Part shown: positions 7,608 through 15,537 of the stretch, piece after piece
Numbering within the stretch: position 1 is the stretch's first letter
Layout: every line of letters begins with the position of its first letter
Assembly: GCF_934636665.1 (NCBI RefSeq)
Contig: NZ_CAKUAT010000021.1
Coordinates: 1-40,838, forward strand
Length of the DNA: 40,838 nucleotides
Origin: an uncultured Senegalimassilia sp.
Lineage (GTDB): Bacteria > Actinomycetota > Coriobacteriia > Coriobacteriales > Eggerthellaceae
Direction: 5' to 3'
Translations under genes and position numbers: made by a program
The notes under the pieces: generated by a model
The model's input: the letters and a program-made list of their open reading frames with translations, nothing else
Told to the model about the DNA's origin: nothing
Database searches by the model: none

Positions 7608-8939
7608 TTATGCAAGCATCGATAGCGCCTGGTCGGCCGCCGCTTCGGCCTTGTCCAGGGTCTCAAACGTCAAATCGGGGTTGTGCGCGCCTTCGCTGTT
7701 CTCGACCATCACGAAGTCCCAATAGAATTGCGCGTTGCGCTGCAGCTTCCATAGGGCGGCAAGCTCATCGGAGGGAGCCTGCTTGCCGCCGGCGTCCTTG
7801 GCGGCTTTGATCGAAGCGATCTCGTCAGCGTGCTTGGCGGCGATCTTGTTCGTCATGTCCTCGATCTTCTCGCTGATGGCGGTAACCCGTTGCTCTTCCT
7901 TGGCCTGCGTCGCCGCAACCTCGCTCTTCAGGTCGGCGTGGCAGTTGTTGCAGTCGTTTGCCAGCATGTCCTCGTTTTCCAGCGGGCTGATCCAATTATG
8001 CGACGTGTACGCCTCACCGTCTTCAGAGGTTTGCGTGCCCATATGGCAATCCGCGCACGTGTAGCCGATGCGCGCCATGGTGGTGGACTCGCCGCCGTAC
8101 ATGGTCTCGAACTCGGGATGCTGCACCTTGATCATAGGAGCCATGGTATCGGCGTGGTTCCAATCCGAAAAACCGCGCTCATCGTAGTAAGTCAAGATGG
8201 CGTCCGGCGTCATCTGATCCGTGCCCGTGTAGGGGTTCGTCGTGGCTTTCGTCTCAGGATCGAAGTAGTACTCGTTATGGCACTGGCCGCATGTCTGGCT
8301 TGCCAGCGGAGCCTTCTTCTCGTCGTTCACGTCATCGCCCAGCGCGCGCAGGAAGAACTTGTTGCCCACCACCAGCTGGGTGGGATCGTTCTCATGGCAG
8401 TTATAGCAGCTGATCGGCTCGTCGAACTGGTCGATCATGTCTTTGAACTTGCCTTGATAAGCCGTGTCGCCCTCGGCATTCACCAGCGCTGTGTACTGCG
8501 GCGTTTTGCATGTGATGCAGTTCGCAAGCTGTTCCTTTTTCTGCGTGCGCGGCGTCTCCTTCACCGACTCAAGCGCATGGGTATGCCCGTGCGCCTCGTC
8601 ATAGCCAAGCGCGAACGCATAGCCTTTGTACATGGTGTTGAGCGCCGGGTACAGCTCCAGGTAGTCGTGCTTCCCCTCGGTGCCGTTGGCGTCGTTTTCC
8701 CTGTACGTGGCGTACTGGTTCGGGTAATCCTGCGCCCATTGGTCGGCATGCACCACGCCGTACTGATCGGCGTCAGGCGTTTGCTCGACCTGCTGCGCCA
8801 CCGGCTTGTCGGTTGCCTTCTGGTCGGCTCGACCCGCCTTGTCGGCGTTCGGCGCGCAGGCAGACAAGCCGACAACCAGGCCGAAAGCGCACAGCGCGGC
8901 AGTCCAAACGATCTGCTTGTTCCCTTTCGCTTTCTTCAT
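7608..8939 (-). CDS. nrfA: Cytochrome c nitrite reductase (ammonia-forming), lipoprotein form
   Basis: This 443-residue enzyme reduces nitrite to ammonium with six electrons on the outside of the membrane. The N-terminus is a lipoprotein signal peptide with lipobox LSAC (cleavage before Cys28), suiting a Gram-positive cell. The catalytic haem site is CITCK (141-145), the lysine-ligated CXXCK diagnostic of NrfA. Four CXXCH sites follow: CYNCH (178), CGQCH (217), CADCH (295) and CNNCH (330). NEYYF (222-226) and KVQHPEFE (271-278) match the calcium-site and active-site regions, with His274 the likely catalytic His. The ATG at 8939 follows a GGGAGGA site; an ATG at 9005 would add residues ahead of the signal peptide. 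It is the first gene of the nrf-ccm block. Confidence 0.95.
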   Translation of the reverse strand: MKKAKGNKQIVWTAALCAFGLVVGLSACAPNADKAGRADQKATDKPVAQQVEQTPDADQYGVVHADQWAQDYPNQYATYRENDANGTEGKHDYLELYPALNTMYKGYAFALGYDEAHGHTHALESVKETPRTQKKEQLANCITCKTPQYTALVNAEGDTAYQGKFKDMIDQFDEPISCYNCHENDPTQLVVGNKFFLRALGDDVNDEKKAPLASQTCGQCHNEYYFDPETKATTNPYTGTDQMTPDAILTYYDERGFSDWNHADTMAPMIKVQHPEFETMYGGESTTMARIGYTCADCHMGTQTSEDGEAYTSHNWISPLENEDMLANDCNNCHADLKSEVAATQAKEEQRVTAISEKIEDMTNKIAAKHADEIASIKAAKDAGGKQAPSDELAALWKLQRNAQFYWDFVMVENSEGAHNPDLTFETLDKAEAAADQALSMLA

Positions 8940-9190
8940 TTCCGTTTTCCTCCCTTCTTGAGGGTCTCTCTCCATCGCGCACGTTACGCGCACGAGGAAC
9001 GCCACGCGCGCAAAACGCCTTCTTTACGTGGAAAGCCATGCGAAACTGACGGGGAAAACCCTATAGTTTTGCCCAGAGGGTTGATTTTCGCTAAGAGCCG
9101 AGATTTTGTTGGCGTGGGGCGATTCCGGGCTACGCGCTTTCATGCGAAGACCGATCGGAGCGCCTGCCGGATCCAATGGCGAAAGCGAAA

Positions 9191-9236
9191 CGCTCGGATG
9201 GATGGGCCTGCAAATCGAGTTCATCCATCCCAAGCG
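9191..9236. repeat. Inverted repeat in the nrfA/kinase intergenic region
   Basis: GGATGGATG (9196-9204) and CATCCATCC (9222-9230) are perfectly complementary with a 17-base spacer. CGCT (9191-9194) and AGCG (9233-9236) extend the symmetry. There is no T run on either side, so a terminator is unlikely. Confidence 0.6.
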
Positions 9237-9253
9237 CCCATAGCACGGGGCTT

Positions 9254-9275
9254 TGCGCTTTTCTATGCGCTTTTC
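9254..9275 (+). promoter_or_regulatory. Tandem TGCGCTTTTC direct repeats, candidate activator site
   Basis: The decamer TGCGCTTTTC occurs at 9254-9263 and 9266-9275, one per 12 bases. It lies about 40-60 bases upstream of the start site implied by the TATAAT at 9302. This is where an activator compensating for a poor -35 would bind. Confidence 0.45.
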
Positions 9276-9301
9276 GCAAGGCAGATTCGCCGAAAACGCC
9301 C

Positions 9302-9307
9302 TATAAT
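9302..9307 (+). promoter_or_regulatory. -10 element (TATAAT) of the sensor kinase gene
   Basis: A perfect TATAAT lies 26 bases before the kinase ATG. The expected -35 window (about 9279-9285) has no TTGACA-like sequence, which suggests an activator-dependent promoter. The implied leader is about 20 bases long. Confidence 0.55.
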
Positions 9308-9332
9308 GCGCCCCGAGGGGAAAGAGGTCTGC

Positions 9333-10583
9333 ATGGGAGCATCTAATTTCAGCCAGGAAACGCTTGCCGGTGAAAACGCCTTGCTTCAAGGCGCTGTCGA
9401 CAACCTGCGCAAACGCTTTCATTTCGACTTCGTGTCCATGGGTATCACGGCGTTCGTGGGAGCCCCGTTGAAGTGGGTGTACAGCGCCGGCGAAACCAGC
9501 AACCGGCACCGGCGCATCGCGCTGGCGCCCGGCCACGGTATCGGGGGCATCGTGCTGAAGGCGGGCAAGCCCATGCTGTTCACCGATATCGATTCGGAAA
9601 TGGATCCGCGCGAGTACTCGTCCTACCCCATCGTGTTCGCCGAAGATCTTCGCAGCTTCTGCGCCCTGCCGCTTAAGCGGCAAAACCACGTGGTAGCCGT
9701 GCTGTTATGCGCATTTCGAAACGTTTGCCCCTCACATGCGGAAACGTTTCGCACTCTTATAGCCAAAGAGCTGCATGGAACGTTTTGCGGCCTTGACGTG
9801 GTGTCGGAAGGCTTTATGGCACTTGGGGGGCTTGGAGGCCCGACCGAACAGGCGCCCGCCGCTACGGCAGCCGACCCCTCGCTTGCCGGCATGCGCGAAG
9901 CCGACGAGACGGGCGCGCCGAGATTGCTGCGCAGCGACCTCGCCCGCGCCATCGGCGCACAGGAGGAAGAGCGCCGCCGCATCTCACGCGAGCTGCACGA
10001 CGGCGTGGCCCAAGAGCTGCTTACCGTCACGTTCACGCTGCAACGCCTCGCCGACCATGTCGACAACGAGGGCGCGGCGATCTTGGAAGAGGCGCGCGGA
10101 GGCATCAGCGGCGTGCTCGATGAGCTGCACAACATATCCGTGATGTTGCGCCCCAGCTCGCTTGACCATCTAGGGTTCGTGCCCGCCCTGCGCAGCCAAG
10201 CCCTGCTGCTCGAGAAAACCTACGGCTCGGCCATCCGGTTCCAAGGCGCGCTAACGCTTCCCCGCTTCGACCGAGCCCTGGAAACGCAAGCCTATCGCAT
10301 CTGCCAGGAAGCCATGACGAACGCCTGCAAGTACTCCGGCTCCGATGTTGTGACGGTCAGCGTGGCGACAGCCGGCGATTGGCTGCATATAAGCATTTCC
10401 GATGAGGGTTGCGGCTTCGATGTTGCGCATCCCGTCATCAAGGGCAGCGGCTGCGGATTGCTCGGCATGCAGGAGAGGGCAAACCAGGTGGGTGCCACGC
10501 TTTCCATCGAATCAGGGGATCGCGGCACGCGCGTCACGCTGGTCACGCCCATGCACACGGCGAACGAAGGTGATGCGCGATGA
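9333..10583 (+). CDS. GAF-domain sensor histidine kinase, NreA/NreB-like
   Basis: A soluble 416-residue kinase with no membrane segment. Residues about 20-155 form a GAF domain resembling the nitrate-binding protein NreA (FDFVSMGIT, LKWVYSAG, GHGIGGIVLKAGKPM, YPIVFAEDLRSFCALPL). Residues about 200-285 are a HisKA_3 dimerisation domain with phospho-acceptor His222 in SRELHDGVAQELL. A GHKL ATPase domain follows, with NACKYS, DEGCGF and GSGCGLLGM. The ATG at 9333 has a GGGGAAAGAGG site; the reading frame is open far upstream but the preceding part is antisense to nrfA. It overlaps the response regulator by ATGA. Facing nrfA, it is the likely nitrate or nitrite sensor for the nrf-ccm genes; that function is inferred. 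Confidence 0.85.
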   Translation: MGASNFSQETLAGENALLQGAVDNLRKRFHFDFVSMGITAFVGAPLKWVYSAGETSNRHRRIALAPGHGIGGIVLKAGKPMLFTDIDSEMDPREYSSYPIVFAEDLRSFCALPLKRQNHVVAVLLCAFRNVCPSHAETFRTLIAKELHGTFCGLDVVSEGFMALGGLGGPTEQAPAATAADPSLAGMREADETGAPRLLRSDLARAIGAQEEERRRISRELHDGVAQELLTVTFTLQRLADHVDNEGAAILEEARGGISGVLDELHNISVMLRPSSLDHLGFVPALRSQALLLEKTYGSAIRFQGALTLPRFDRALETQAYRICQEAMTNACKYSGSDVVTVSVATAGDWLHISISDEGCGFDVAHPVIKGSGCGLLGMQERANQVGATLSIESGDRGTRVTLVTPMHTANEGDAR

Positions 10584-11218
10584 TACGCGTAGTGCTCGCC
10601 GACGACCATGAAGTGGTGCGAACCGGCATCAGATTGCTGCTTGACACCGATCCCGATATCGCCGTCGTTGCCGAAGCCGCCGAGGGAACGGAAGCATATT
10701 CCCTGGTAGCGCGTGAAAAACCAGATGTGTTGCTGCTGGATATATCCATGCCGCCCGGGCAAAGCGGGCTTGTCGCCTGCGAAAGGACGGCAAAAGATTT
10801 CCCGGACACCAAAGTGGTTATCCTCACCATGTTCGCAGAGCCGGAGTACCTGCTGTACACGCTGCGCGGCGGAGCGGCAGGATACGTGCTGAAAAGCTCC
10901 ACGCCCGAGCAATTGCGCCAGGCCGTGCACGATGTCGCCAACGGCGGCAGCTATATCCACCCCACCATGATCGAATTGCTGGCAAAGCACACCGCCGACG
11001 GTTCAAGCGACCCGTCCATCCAGCAATTGTCCAGCCGCGAACTGGAGATCTTGCAATTGATAGCCCGCGGGCACACCAACAAGGAGATCAGCGAGGCGAT
11101 GTTCCTGTCGGTGAAGACCGTCGAAACGCATCGCAGCAAGATCTACAGGAAACTGCACCTGAAAACCCACGCGGATGCCGTCGATTACGCGCTACGGCAC
11201 AAGCTGCTCGAGTTATAG
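10580..11218 (+). CDS. NarL/FixJ-family response regulator
   Basis: A 212-residue DNA-binding response regulator, partner of the preceding kinase. The receiver domain (residues 1-120) has the acidic pair D8/D9, phospho-acceptor Asp54 (LLLDISMP) and a Lys near residue 105 (GYVLKSS). The C-terminal LuxR-type helix-turn-helix (about 145-205) shows LSSRELEILQLIARGHTNKE and SVKTVETHRSKIY. Its start codon overlaps the kinase stop (ATGA), so the two are translationally coupled. The family includes NarL and NreC, which control nitrate and nitrite respiration, and divergence from nrfA fits that. Other targets remain possible. Confidence 0.92.
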   Translation: MIRVVLADDHEVVRTGIRLLLDTDPDIAVVAEAAEGTEAYSLVAREKPDVLLLDISMPPGQSGLVACERTAKDFPDTKVVILTMFAEPEYLLYTLRGGAAGYVLKSSTPEQLRQAVHDVANGGSYIHPTMIELLAKHTADGSSDPSIQQLSSRELEILQLIARGHTNKEISEAMFLSVKTVETHRSKIYRKLHLKTHADAVDYALRHKLLEL

Positions 11219-11228
11219 AGATCAGACC

Positions 11229-11243
11229 GACAAGGGCCTTGTC
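11229..11243. repeat. 15-base palindrome between convergent genes
   Basis: GACAAGG and CCTTGTC flank one central G, directly between the response-regulator stop and the end of the LysR gene. No T run follows on either strand, so its role as a terminator is doubtful. Confidence 0.35.
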
Positions 11244-11269
11244 CCGCGATGCCTGGCACAAGCCTGCCG

Positions 11270-12166
11270 TTATCCCAAGCCGCGCAGGCATTCCGCCAAT
11301 GCGCTCATCCGCGCAGCGGGCGCATCCTGCCGCCATGCCAGATACGTCGGCAACTCCATGCCCTCCCCCTGCGCGAACGGCACCGCCTCGACATCCGGGA
11401 ACTGCTCGGGATAGCGGCCATCGGACACCACGATCACCGCCCCTCCTTCTTCATGCAGGAAGCTCCTATGCCGCGCCGCCGACATCTCAAGCGACATCAA
11501 GCGCGGCCGCACGCCTTGCCGGGAGAGAAGCTCGAGCACCGTCGCCTTAAGGCAATGGGAATCGTACGGCTCGGCAAGCAACGCTCCTTCCAGATCGGCG
11601 AGCGCGACGGCCTTGCGCGACGCAAGCGCGTGCCCGCGCGACACCAGCAACCGCAGCTCGACCGCACCCACGCGTTCCCACACAAGCCCCGCCTCCTCCG
11701 GACGCCCCGGCACCACCGCCGCGTCCACAGCACCGGACTCGAGCTCCGACAGGCACGAGCCGCTGGAAAGGAACGAGACATCGAGCGCAACATGCGGACG
11801 ACGGCGCCGGAAACCGCGAAGGTCGCGTTCGGATAGCACGCTGCCGCGCAAAGGAGAGCTGGCCACCGCAACGCGCAACCGGGGCGCCCCGGCAGAACCC
11901 GGATGCGCGTCGCCGCAGATGCGCCGAATATCGTCCATCCCCTCGAGCACCTCGGACGCGCGATGGAGCACCTGCGCGCCCCGCGCAGTCGGACGCAGAC
12001 GGCGCCCCGTGGGCTCGAACAGCACGATGTTGAGCTTATGTTCCATATCATGTACGGATTTTGAGACGGTTTGCGGGGAAACGTACAGCTCCTGCGCAGC
12101 GGCGCTGTAGGAACCCGCACGCGCCGATCTGACGAAACGATCAAGCTGCTCGATGCTCGGACTCAT
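11270..12166 (-). CDS. LysR-family transcriptional regulator
   Basis: This 298-residue protein has an N-terminal winged helix-turn-helix (residues 4-62; SIEQLDRFVRSARAGSYSAA, then SPQTVSKSVHDMEHKLN). A periplasmic-binding-protein-like effector domain follows (about 90-295). Its inducer is not readable from sequence. The start at 12166 is supported by an AGGGGG site five bases upstream; a longer frame to 12214 lacks one. The gene converges on the two-component system and is followed upstream by the degV terminator, so it is a single-gene unit. A 12-base palindrome 59 bases upstream of the start may be its own operator. No obvious target gene is adjacent. Confidence 0.9.
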   Translation of the reverse strand: MSPSIEQLDRFVRSARAGSYSAAAQELYVSPQTVSKSVHDMEHKLNIVLFEPTGRRLRPTARGAQVLHRASEVLEGMDDIRRICGDAHPGSAGAPRLRVAVASSPLRGSVLSERDLRGFRRRRPHVALDVSFLSSGSCLSELESGAVDAAVVPGRPEEAGLVWERVGAVELRLLVSRGHALASRKAVALADLEGALLAEPYDSHCLKATVLELLSRQGVRPRLMSLEMSAARHRSFLHEEGGAVIVVSDGRYPEQFPDVEAVPFAQGEGMELPTYLAWRQDAPAARMSALAECLRGLG

Positions 12167-12224
12167 TGCAACCCCCTCGCACAACATACGGATCATCGTG
12201 GGCAAAGCCACCAAAACTGCAGGT

Positions 12225-12247
12225 CATACGCGTATGGAGGCATATGC
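12225..12247. promoter_or_regulatory. Paired palindromes upstream of the LysR gene
   Basis: CATACGCGTATG (12225-12236) and GCATATGC (12240-12247) are each perfect palindromes. They lie 59-81 bases upstream of the LysR start, a common place for autoregulatory LysR sites. Confidence 0.35.
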
Positions 12248-12310
12248 TATCAGAGCACCCCCAAAAGAGCCGCATCCATCGCCGAACGCGTCCCATACTC
12301 GAGAGCGGAT

Positions 12311-12354
12311 AAAAAAGCCCCGGCGTCGTAACCTCGCGGTTACGACGCCGGGGC
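12311..12354 (-). terminator. Strong intrinsic terminator after degV
   Basis: A perfect 17-bp stem (12317-12333 with 12338-12354) closes a 4-base loop, followed on the minus strand by six T residues (12316-12311). It lies 22 bases past the DegV stop. Confidence 0.95.
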
Positions 12355-12375
12355 GAAACGTTTGCCGGCTTCGCG

Positions 12376-13269
12376 CTACTGCTTGGCGAAAAACGCCAGC
12401 GCCACGGCGCCCGGCCCAACATGCGTGCCGATGGTGCCGCCCACGGTGGAGTAGCCGACGCTTTCCACATGACCTTCCCACAGTTCGCGGCTATCCTCGA
12501 TGTACTTGCGCACCAAGTCATCGCCCAAGCCGGTATAGCCCAGGAAGAACGGCATGTCGAAGTCGATGCCGCCGGCTTCCTTCACCTGCTGGATAAGCAG
12601 GTTGTTGCCCTTCTTCGAGCCGCGCGCCTTGCCGAGCACCGCAACGGCGCCGTCCTGGATGGCGACCACGGGCTTGATGGACAGCACGCCGCCGGCGAAG
12701 GCCACCGTTTTGGAGATGCGGCCGCCCTTTTGCAGGTACTCCAACGTATCGAGCAGCGCGACCAAGCGGATGCGGCCCTTCGCATCGTCGAGCTCGGAGG
12801 CGATCTGAGCCGCCGACATGCCCTGCTTCGCCAAACGTACCGCATATGCCGCCAGGGCCTTCTGCCCGATGGTCACGTTCGTGGAATCAACCACGTGCAC
12901 GCGGCCTCCCCACGCCTGCGCCGCGGCAAGCGCGCTCTCGTGCGTGCCCGACAGCTTCGCGGACAGCGTGATGACCACTGCCTCGTCGGAGCCGCCAGCA
13001 TCGGGCGCGCCGAGCACGCCCTCGATAGCCTGCGAGAACGCGAACGGCGTCACCTGGCTGGTACGCGGAAGCTCGTCGGATTCCACCAGCTTCTCGTAAA
13101 ACCGATGATGGGACAGGTCGACGCCGTCCAAGTACTCCTCATCGCCGAACGCGATGGAAAGCGGCACGACGGCGCTTATGCCGTCAAGCTCGCCTTGTAC
13201 CAGGTCAGAGGCCGAATCAGTGATGATATGCACACAAGGCGCGTCGGCGCCGGTTGATCGCTGCTGCAA
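12376..13269 (-). CDS. DegV-family fatty-acid-binding protein
   Basis: A 297-residue cytoplasmic protein of the DegV/FakB family, which binds a fatty acid and in Gram-positives can present it to a fatty-acid kinase (FakA). The opening strand and ligand loop (IITDSASDL), the TSQVTP motif and LSAKLSGTHESA are typical, as is the central DTLEYLQKGGRISK helix. No FakA gene is in the window. The start is a TTG at 13269, preceded by AGGAG at 4-5 bases; no in-frame ATG gives a complete N-terminal strand. A strong terminator follows. Whether this paralogue is a FakB or has another lipid ligand cannot be told. Confidence 0.9.
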   Translation of the reverse strand: MQQRSTGADAPCVHIITDSASDLVQGELDGISAVVPLSIAFGDEEYLDGVDLSHHRFYEKLVESDELPRTSQVTPFAFSQAIEGVLGAPDAGGSDEAVVITLSAKLSGTHESALAAAQAWGGRVHVVDSTNVTIGQKALAAYAVRLAKQGMSAAQIASELDDAKGRIRLVALLDTLEYLQKGGRISKTVAFAGGVLSIKPVVAIQDGAVAVLGKARGSKKGNNLLIQQVKEAGGIDFDMPFFLGYTGLGDDLVRKYIEDSRELWEGHVESVGYSTVGGTIGTHVGPGAVALAFFAKQ

Positions 13270-13423
13270 AATGCTCCTATCGTTTTGCGAATCGCATCAT
13301 TGCGCACAAGCTCGTTTCGCCCACGCGCAACACCCCATACTGTAGCAATATGTCCATTAACGCAACCATCACCTTACAATCGGCATCCTTGCAGCACGCC
13401 GATCCTGCCATGCACCCAACGCC

Positions 13424-14815
13424 CTACAAGCACAGCTCCGCAAAATCGGCGTCCTCGATACGTACATCGGCGTCGTAGAACGCCTCCAACGCCGCCATTC
13501 CCAAGGCGATATCGGCGACGCCGGCCGTCTCATAACTCGAATGCATGGCCAGCTGGGGCAGGCCCACGTCGACGGCATGCATGCTCACCTGCATATTCGA
13601 CAGATTCCCCAGCGTCGACCCGCCCGGCATGTCGCTTCTGTTCGCGAAGCGCTGCAGCGGCACGCCCGCGTCGCGGCATATCGCGCAGAACACCGCACGG
13701 CTGAACGCGTCGGTGCAGTACTTCTGGTTCGCCGCCTCCTTCACCGCAAGACCGCGATTGAGCATGACGCGGTTGCCCTCGTCGTAGAGCTCGGGGTGGT
13801 TCGGATGCACGGCGTGGGCGTTGTCGCAGCTGACCAGCATACTCTTCGCCAGCGCGCATCGCAGCTGCTCAGGCGTGAACCCCAGGCCCGCGTTCACGCG
13901 CTCAAGGGAATCGCGCAAAAACGTGGACATGGCGCCCTGCTTGGTGTTCGAGCCCACCTCCTCGTTATCGAAGCAGCAGAACACCGAGACGGCGTCGTCG
14001 TTGCCTGCGGCAAGGAACGCAGCAAGCGAAATGTAGGCGCACCCCAGGTCATCCAAACGCGGAGCGCTTACGAACTCGTTGCCCCAACCCCACACGGAAG
14101 GCTGCTGGCGGTTCACCAGGAACAGGTCGCGCGCCAGCACCTGCTCGGGCGCGACGCCCGCCTCTTGGGCGATGAGTTTGTCGAAGGACCCCGGCTGAAG
14201 CGCCCCTGCCGACATAACCGGACACAGATCGACGGCGCGGTTCGGAGAGAAGCGGGAATTCGCCTCGCGATCAAGGTGGATGGGCACGCGAGGAATGATG
14301 AGCAGGTCCGCATCGGGCGCGATCAGGCGGCTTTCCACGCGGCTACCCGAACGAACCAGCACGCGGCCGGCAACGGACAAGGGCCTGTCGAACCAGGTGT
14401 GGTCCATCACACCGCCGTACGCTTCCACGTTCAGGCGCAAATATCCCGACGGCCCGGAAAGCTCGGGGGCCGCCTTCACCTTATATGTCGGGGAATCGGA
14501 ATGCGACGCCGTAAGCTGAAAGCGATATGCGCCAAGCTGCGCGCCCACCTTGAACGCGATGATGCTCGAGTTGTTGCGCACCGTGTAGTAGCGCCCGCCG
14601 CGCCGAACCTCCCAGGGCTTGCTTTCAGGCAGGTAGGCGAAACCCGCCTCATCCAAGCGCCGCCGCACCGCCGCCACCGTGTGGAACATGCTCGGGCACT
14701 CCTGCACGAACGCCGCCATATCATGCGCCGCACGCACATCGGCCTGGGCGATGCGCGCCTCCGCCGCGCCCGCCCGCGTCGAAGCCGGGTCCTTATCCAT
14801 CATCTCGTCCGCCAT
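13424..14815 (-). CDS. M18-family zinc aminopeptidase
   Basis: A 463-residue cytoplasmic metallo-aminopeptidase of the aspartyl aminopeptidase (M18, ApeB-like) family, releasing N-terminal residues from peptides. Metal-binding and catalytic motifs are in order: TASHSDSPT (first His/Asp pair, residues 103-110), the DDLGC segment, FDNEEVGSNTKQGA (catalytic and metal Glu), VSCDNAHAVHPN, GSTLGN and a C-terminal AMHSSYETAG His. The length is normal for bacterial M18 enzymes. About 30 N-terminal residues are low-complexity and poorly conserved. The ATG at 14815 has an AAGGAG site. It is divergent from the fluoride channel gene and upstream of degV with a 154-base gap. Confidence 0.92.
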   Translation of the reverse strand: MADEMMDKDPASTRAGAAEARIAQADVRAAHDMAAFVQECPSMFHTVAAVRRRLDEAGFAYLPESKPWEVRRGGRYYTVRNNSSIIAFKVGAQLGAYRFQLTASHSDSPTYKVKAAPELSGPSGYLRLNVEAYGGVMDHTWFDRPLSVAGRVLVRSGSRVESRLIAPDADLLIIPRVPIHLDREANSRFSPNRAVDLCPVMSAGALQPGSFDKLIAQEAGVAPEQVLARDLFLVNRQQPSVWGWGNEFVSAPRLDDLGCAYISLAAFLAAGNDDAVSVFCCFDNEEVGSNTKQGAMSTFLRDSLERVNAGLGFTPEQLRCALAKSMLVSCDNAHAVHPNHPELYDEGNRVMLNRGLAVKEAANQKYCTDAFSRAVFCAICRDAGVPLQRFANRSDMPGGSTLGNLSNMQVSMHAVDVGLPQLAMHSSYETAGVADIALGMAALEAFYDADVRIEDADFAELCL

Positions 14816-14917
14816 GATCAGCTCCTTTCGTTCCCGTCCAGTCTAGCAACCAACGCTCGCAACGGCAGGTTGCACTACAATACGAACCCGAAGAACACGC
14901 ATTGGAAAGGATGTGCC

Positions 14918-15304
14918 ATGATCGCGGCATTATGCGTCGGAGCAGGCGGTTTTTGCGGAGCCATCGCGCGCTATCTGCTTGGACTGCTCCCCTATCAGGG
15001 GCAATTCCCGCTCATCACCTTCGTCATCAACTTCACGGGAGCCGTGGTCATCGGCGCCGTGGTGGAGGCGGCCAGCATCCGTCCCGGTATGCTGCCCGCA
15101 AACGCCGTGCTGTTCCTGAAAACCGGCCTGTGCGGCGGCTTCACCACGTTCAGCACCTTCTCGCTTGAGACGCTCGGACTGCTCGAGCGCGGCGAATACG
15201 CCATGGGCGGCGCCTATGCGCTCGGCAGCTTGGCGGCTTGCGTGCTGGGCGTCGTCGCCGGCAAGATGCTGGTGCGCTGGGCGCTGGGGGCGCAAGCGGC
15301 CTAA
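14918..15304 (+). CDS. crcB: Fluoride ion channel FluC/CrcB
   Basis: A 128-residue membrane protein with four hydrophobic segments that exports fluoride as a dual-topology dimer. The family signatures are GGFCGAIARY (residues 10-19), a conserved Asn in FVINFTGAVVIG (about 35-46) and GLCGGFTTFSTFS (70-82), which holds the phenylalanine box and sodium site. The ATG at 14918 follows GGAAAGGA. Bacteria often carry two crcB genes in tandem; only one is seen here, so this may be a homodimeric channel. A TACAAT at 14876-14881 could be its -10. No fluoride riboswitch consensus was recognised in the 102-base leader. Confidence 0.93.
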   Translation: MIAALCVGAGGFCGAIARYLLGLLPYQGQFPLITFVINFTGAVVIGAVVEAASIRPGMLPANAVLFLKTGLCGGFTTFSTFSLETLGLLERGEYAMGGAYALGSLAACVLGVVAGKMLVRWALGAQAA

Positions 15305-15477
15305 CGGCAAACGGCGCCCGATCGCAACGCAAGCCGATACGCAATCGCAACGCCCCTGTCTCCGCAACGCCCTCGGCACCTGACACGCTATCGCGATGCT
15401 TCATCGCCATGATGCCCGGGCGCGAAATCCGATTCGACAGCAAGCGCTCGAGCCTTGCCTTGCGCCCCGAAAACGCG

Positions 15478-15512
15478 AAAAGCCGCCCGCAACGACAAGC
15501 GTTGCAGGCGGC
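15478..15512 (-). terminator. Intrinsic terminator after uspA
   Basis: A 13-bp stem with one C-A mismatch (15482-15494 with 15500-15512) and a 5-base loop is followed on the minus strand by TTTT (15481-15478). It lies 26 bases past the UspA stop. The remaining 170 bases up to crcB hold no gene. Confidence 0.85.
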
Positions 15513-15537
15513 CGATCAGCCAAAACAGCGGCGAAGG

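Larger units (their letters stand above)
8940..9332. other. Divergent regulatory region between nrfA and the two-component system
   Basis: No gene is seen in these 393 bases. They contain an inverted repeat at 9191-9236, a pair of 10-base direct repeats at 9254-9275 and a consensus -10 at 9302-9307 reading towards the kinase. The nrfA promoter must also lie here, but I cannot place it with confidence. Confidence 0.7.

Noticed and set aside
9078..9095. FNR-like half site (TTGAT) upstream of nrfA
   Set aside because: The second half matches ATCAA at only two of five positions, too weak to call.
14816..14917. Fluoride riboswitch before crcB
   Set aside because: The conserved riboswitch core and expected pseudoknot segments were not found in the short leader.
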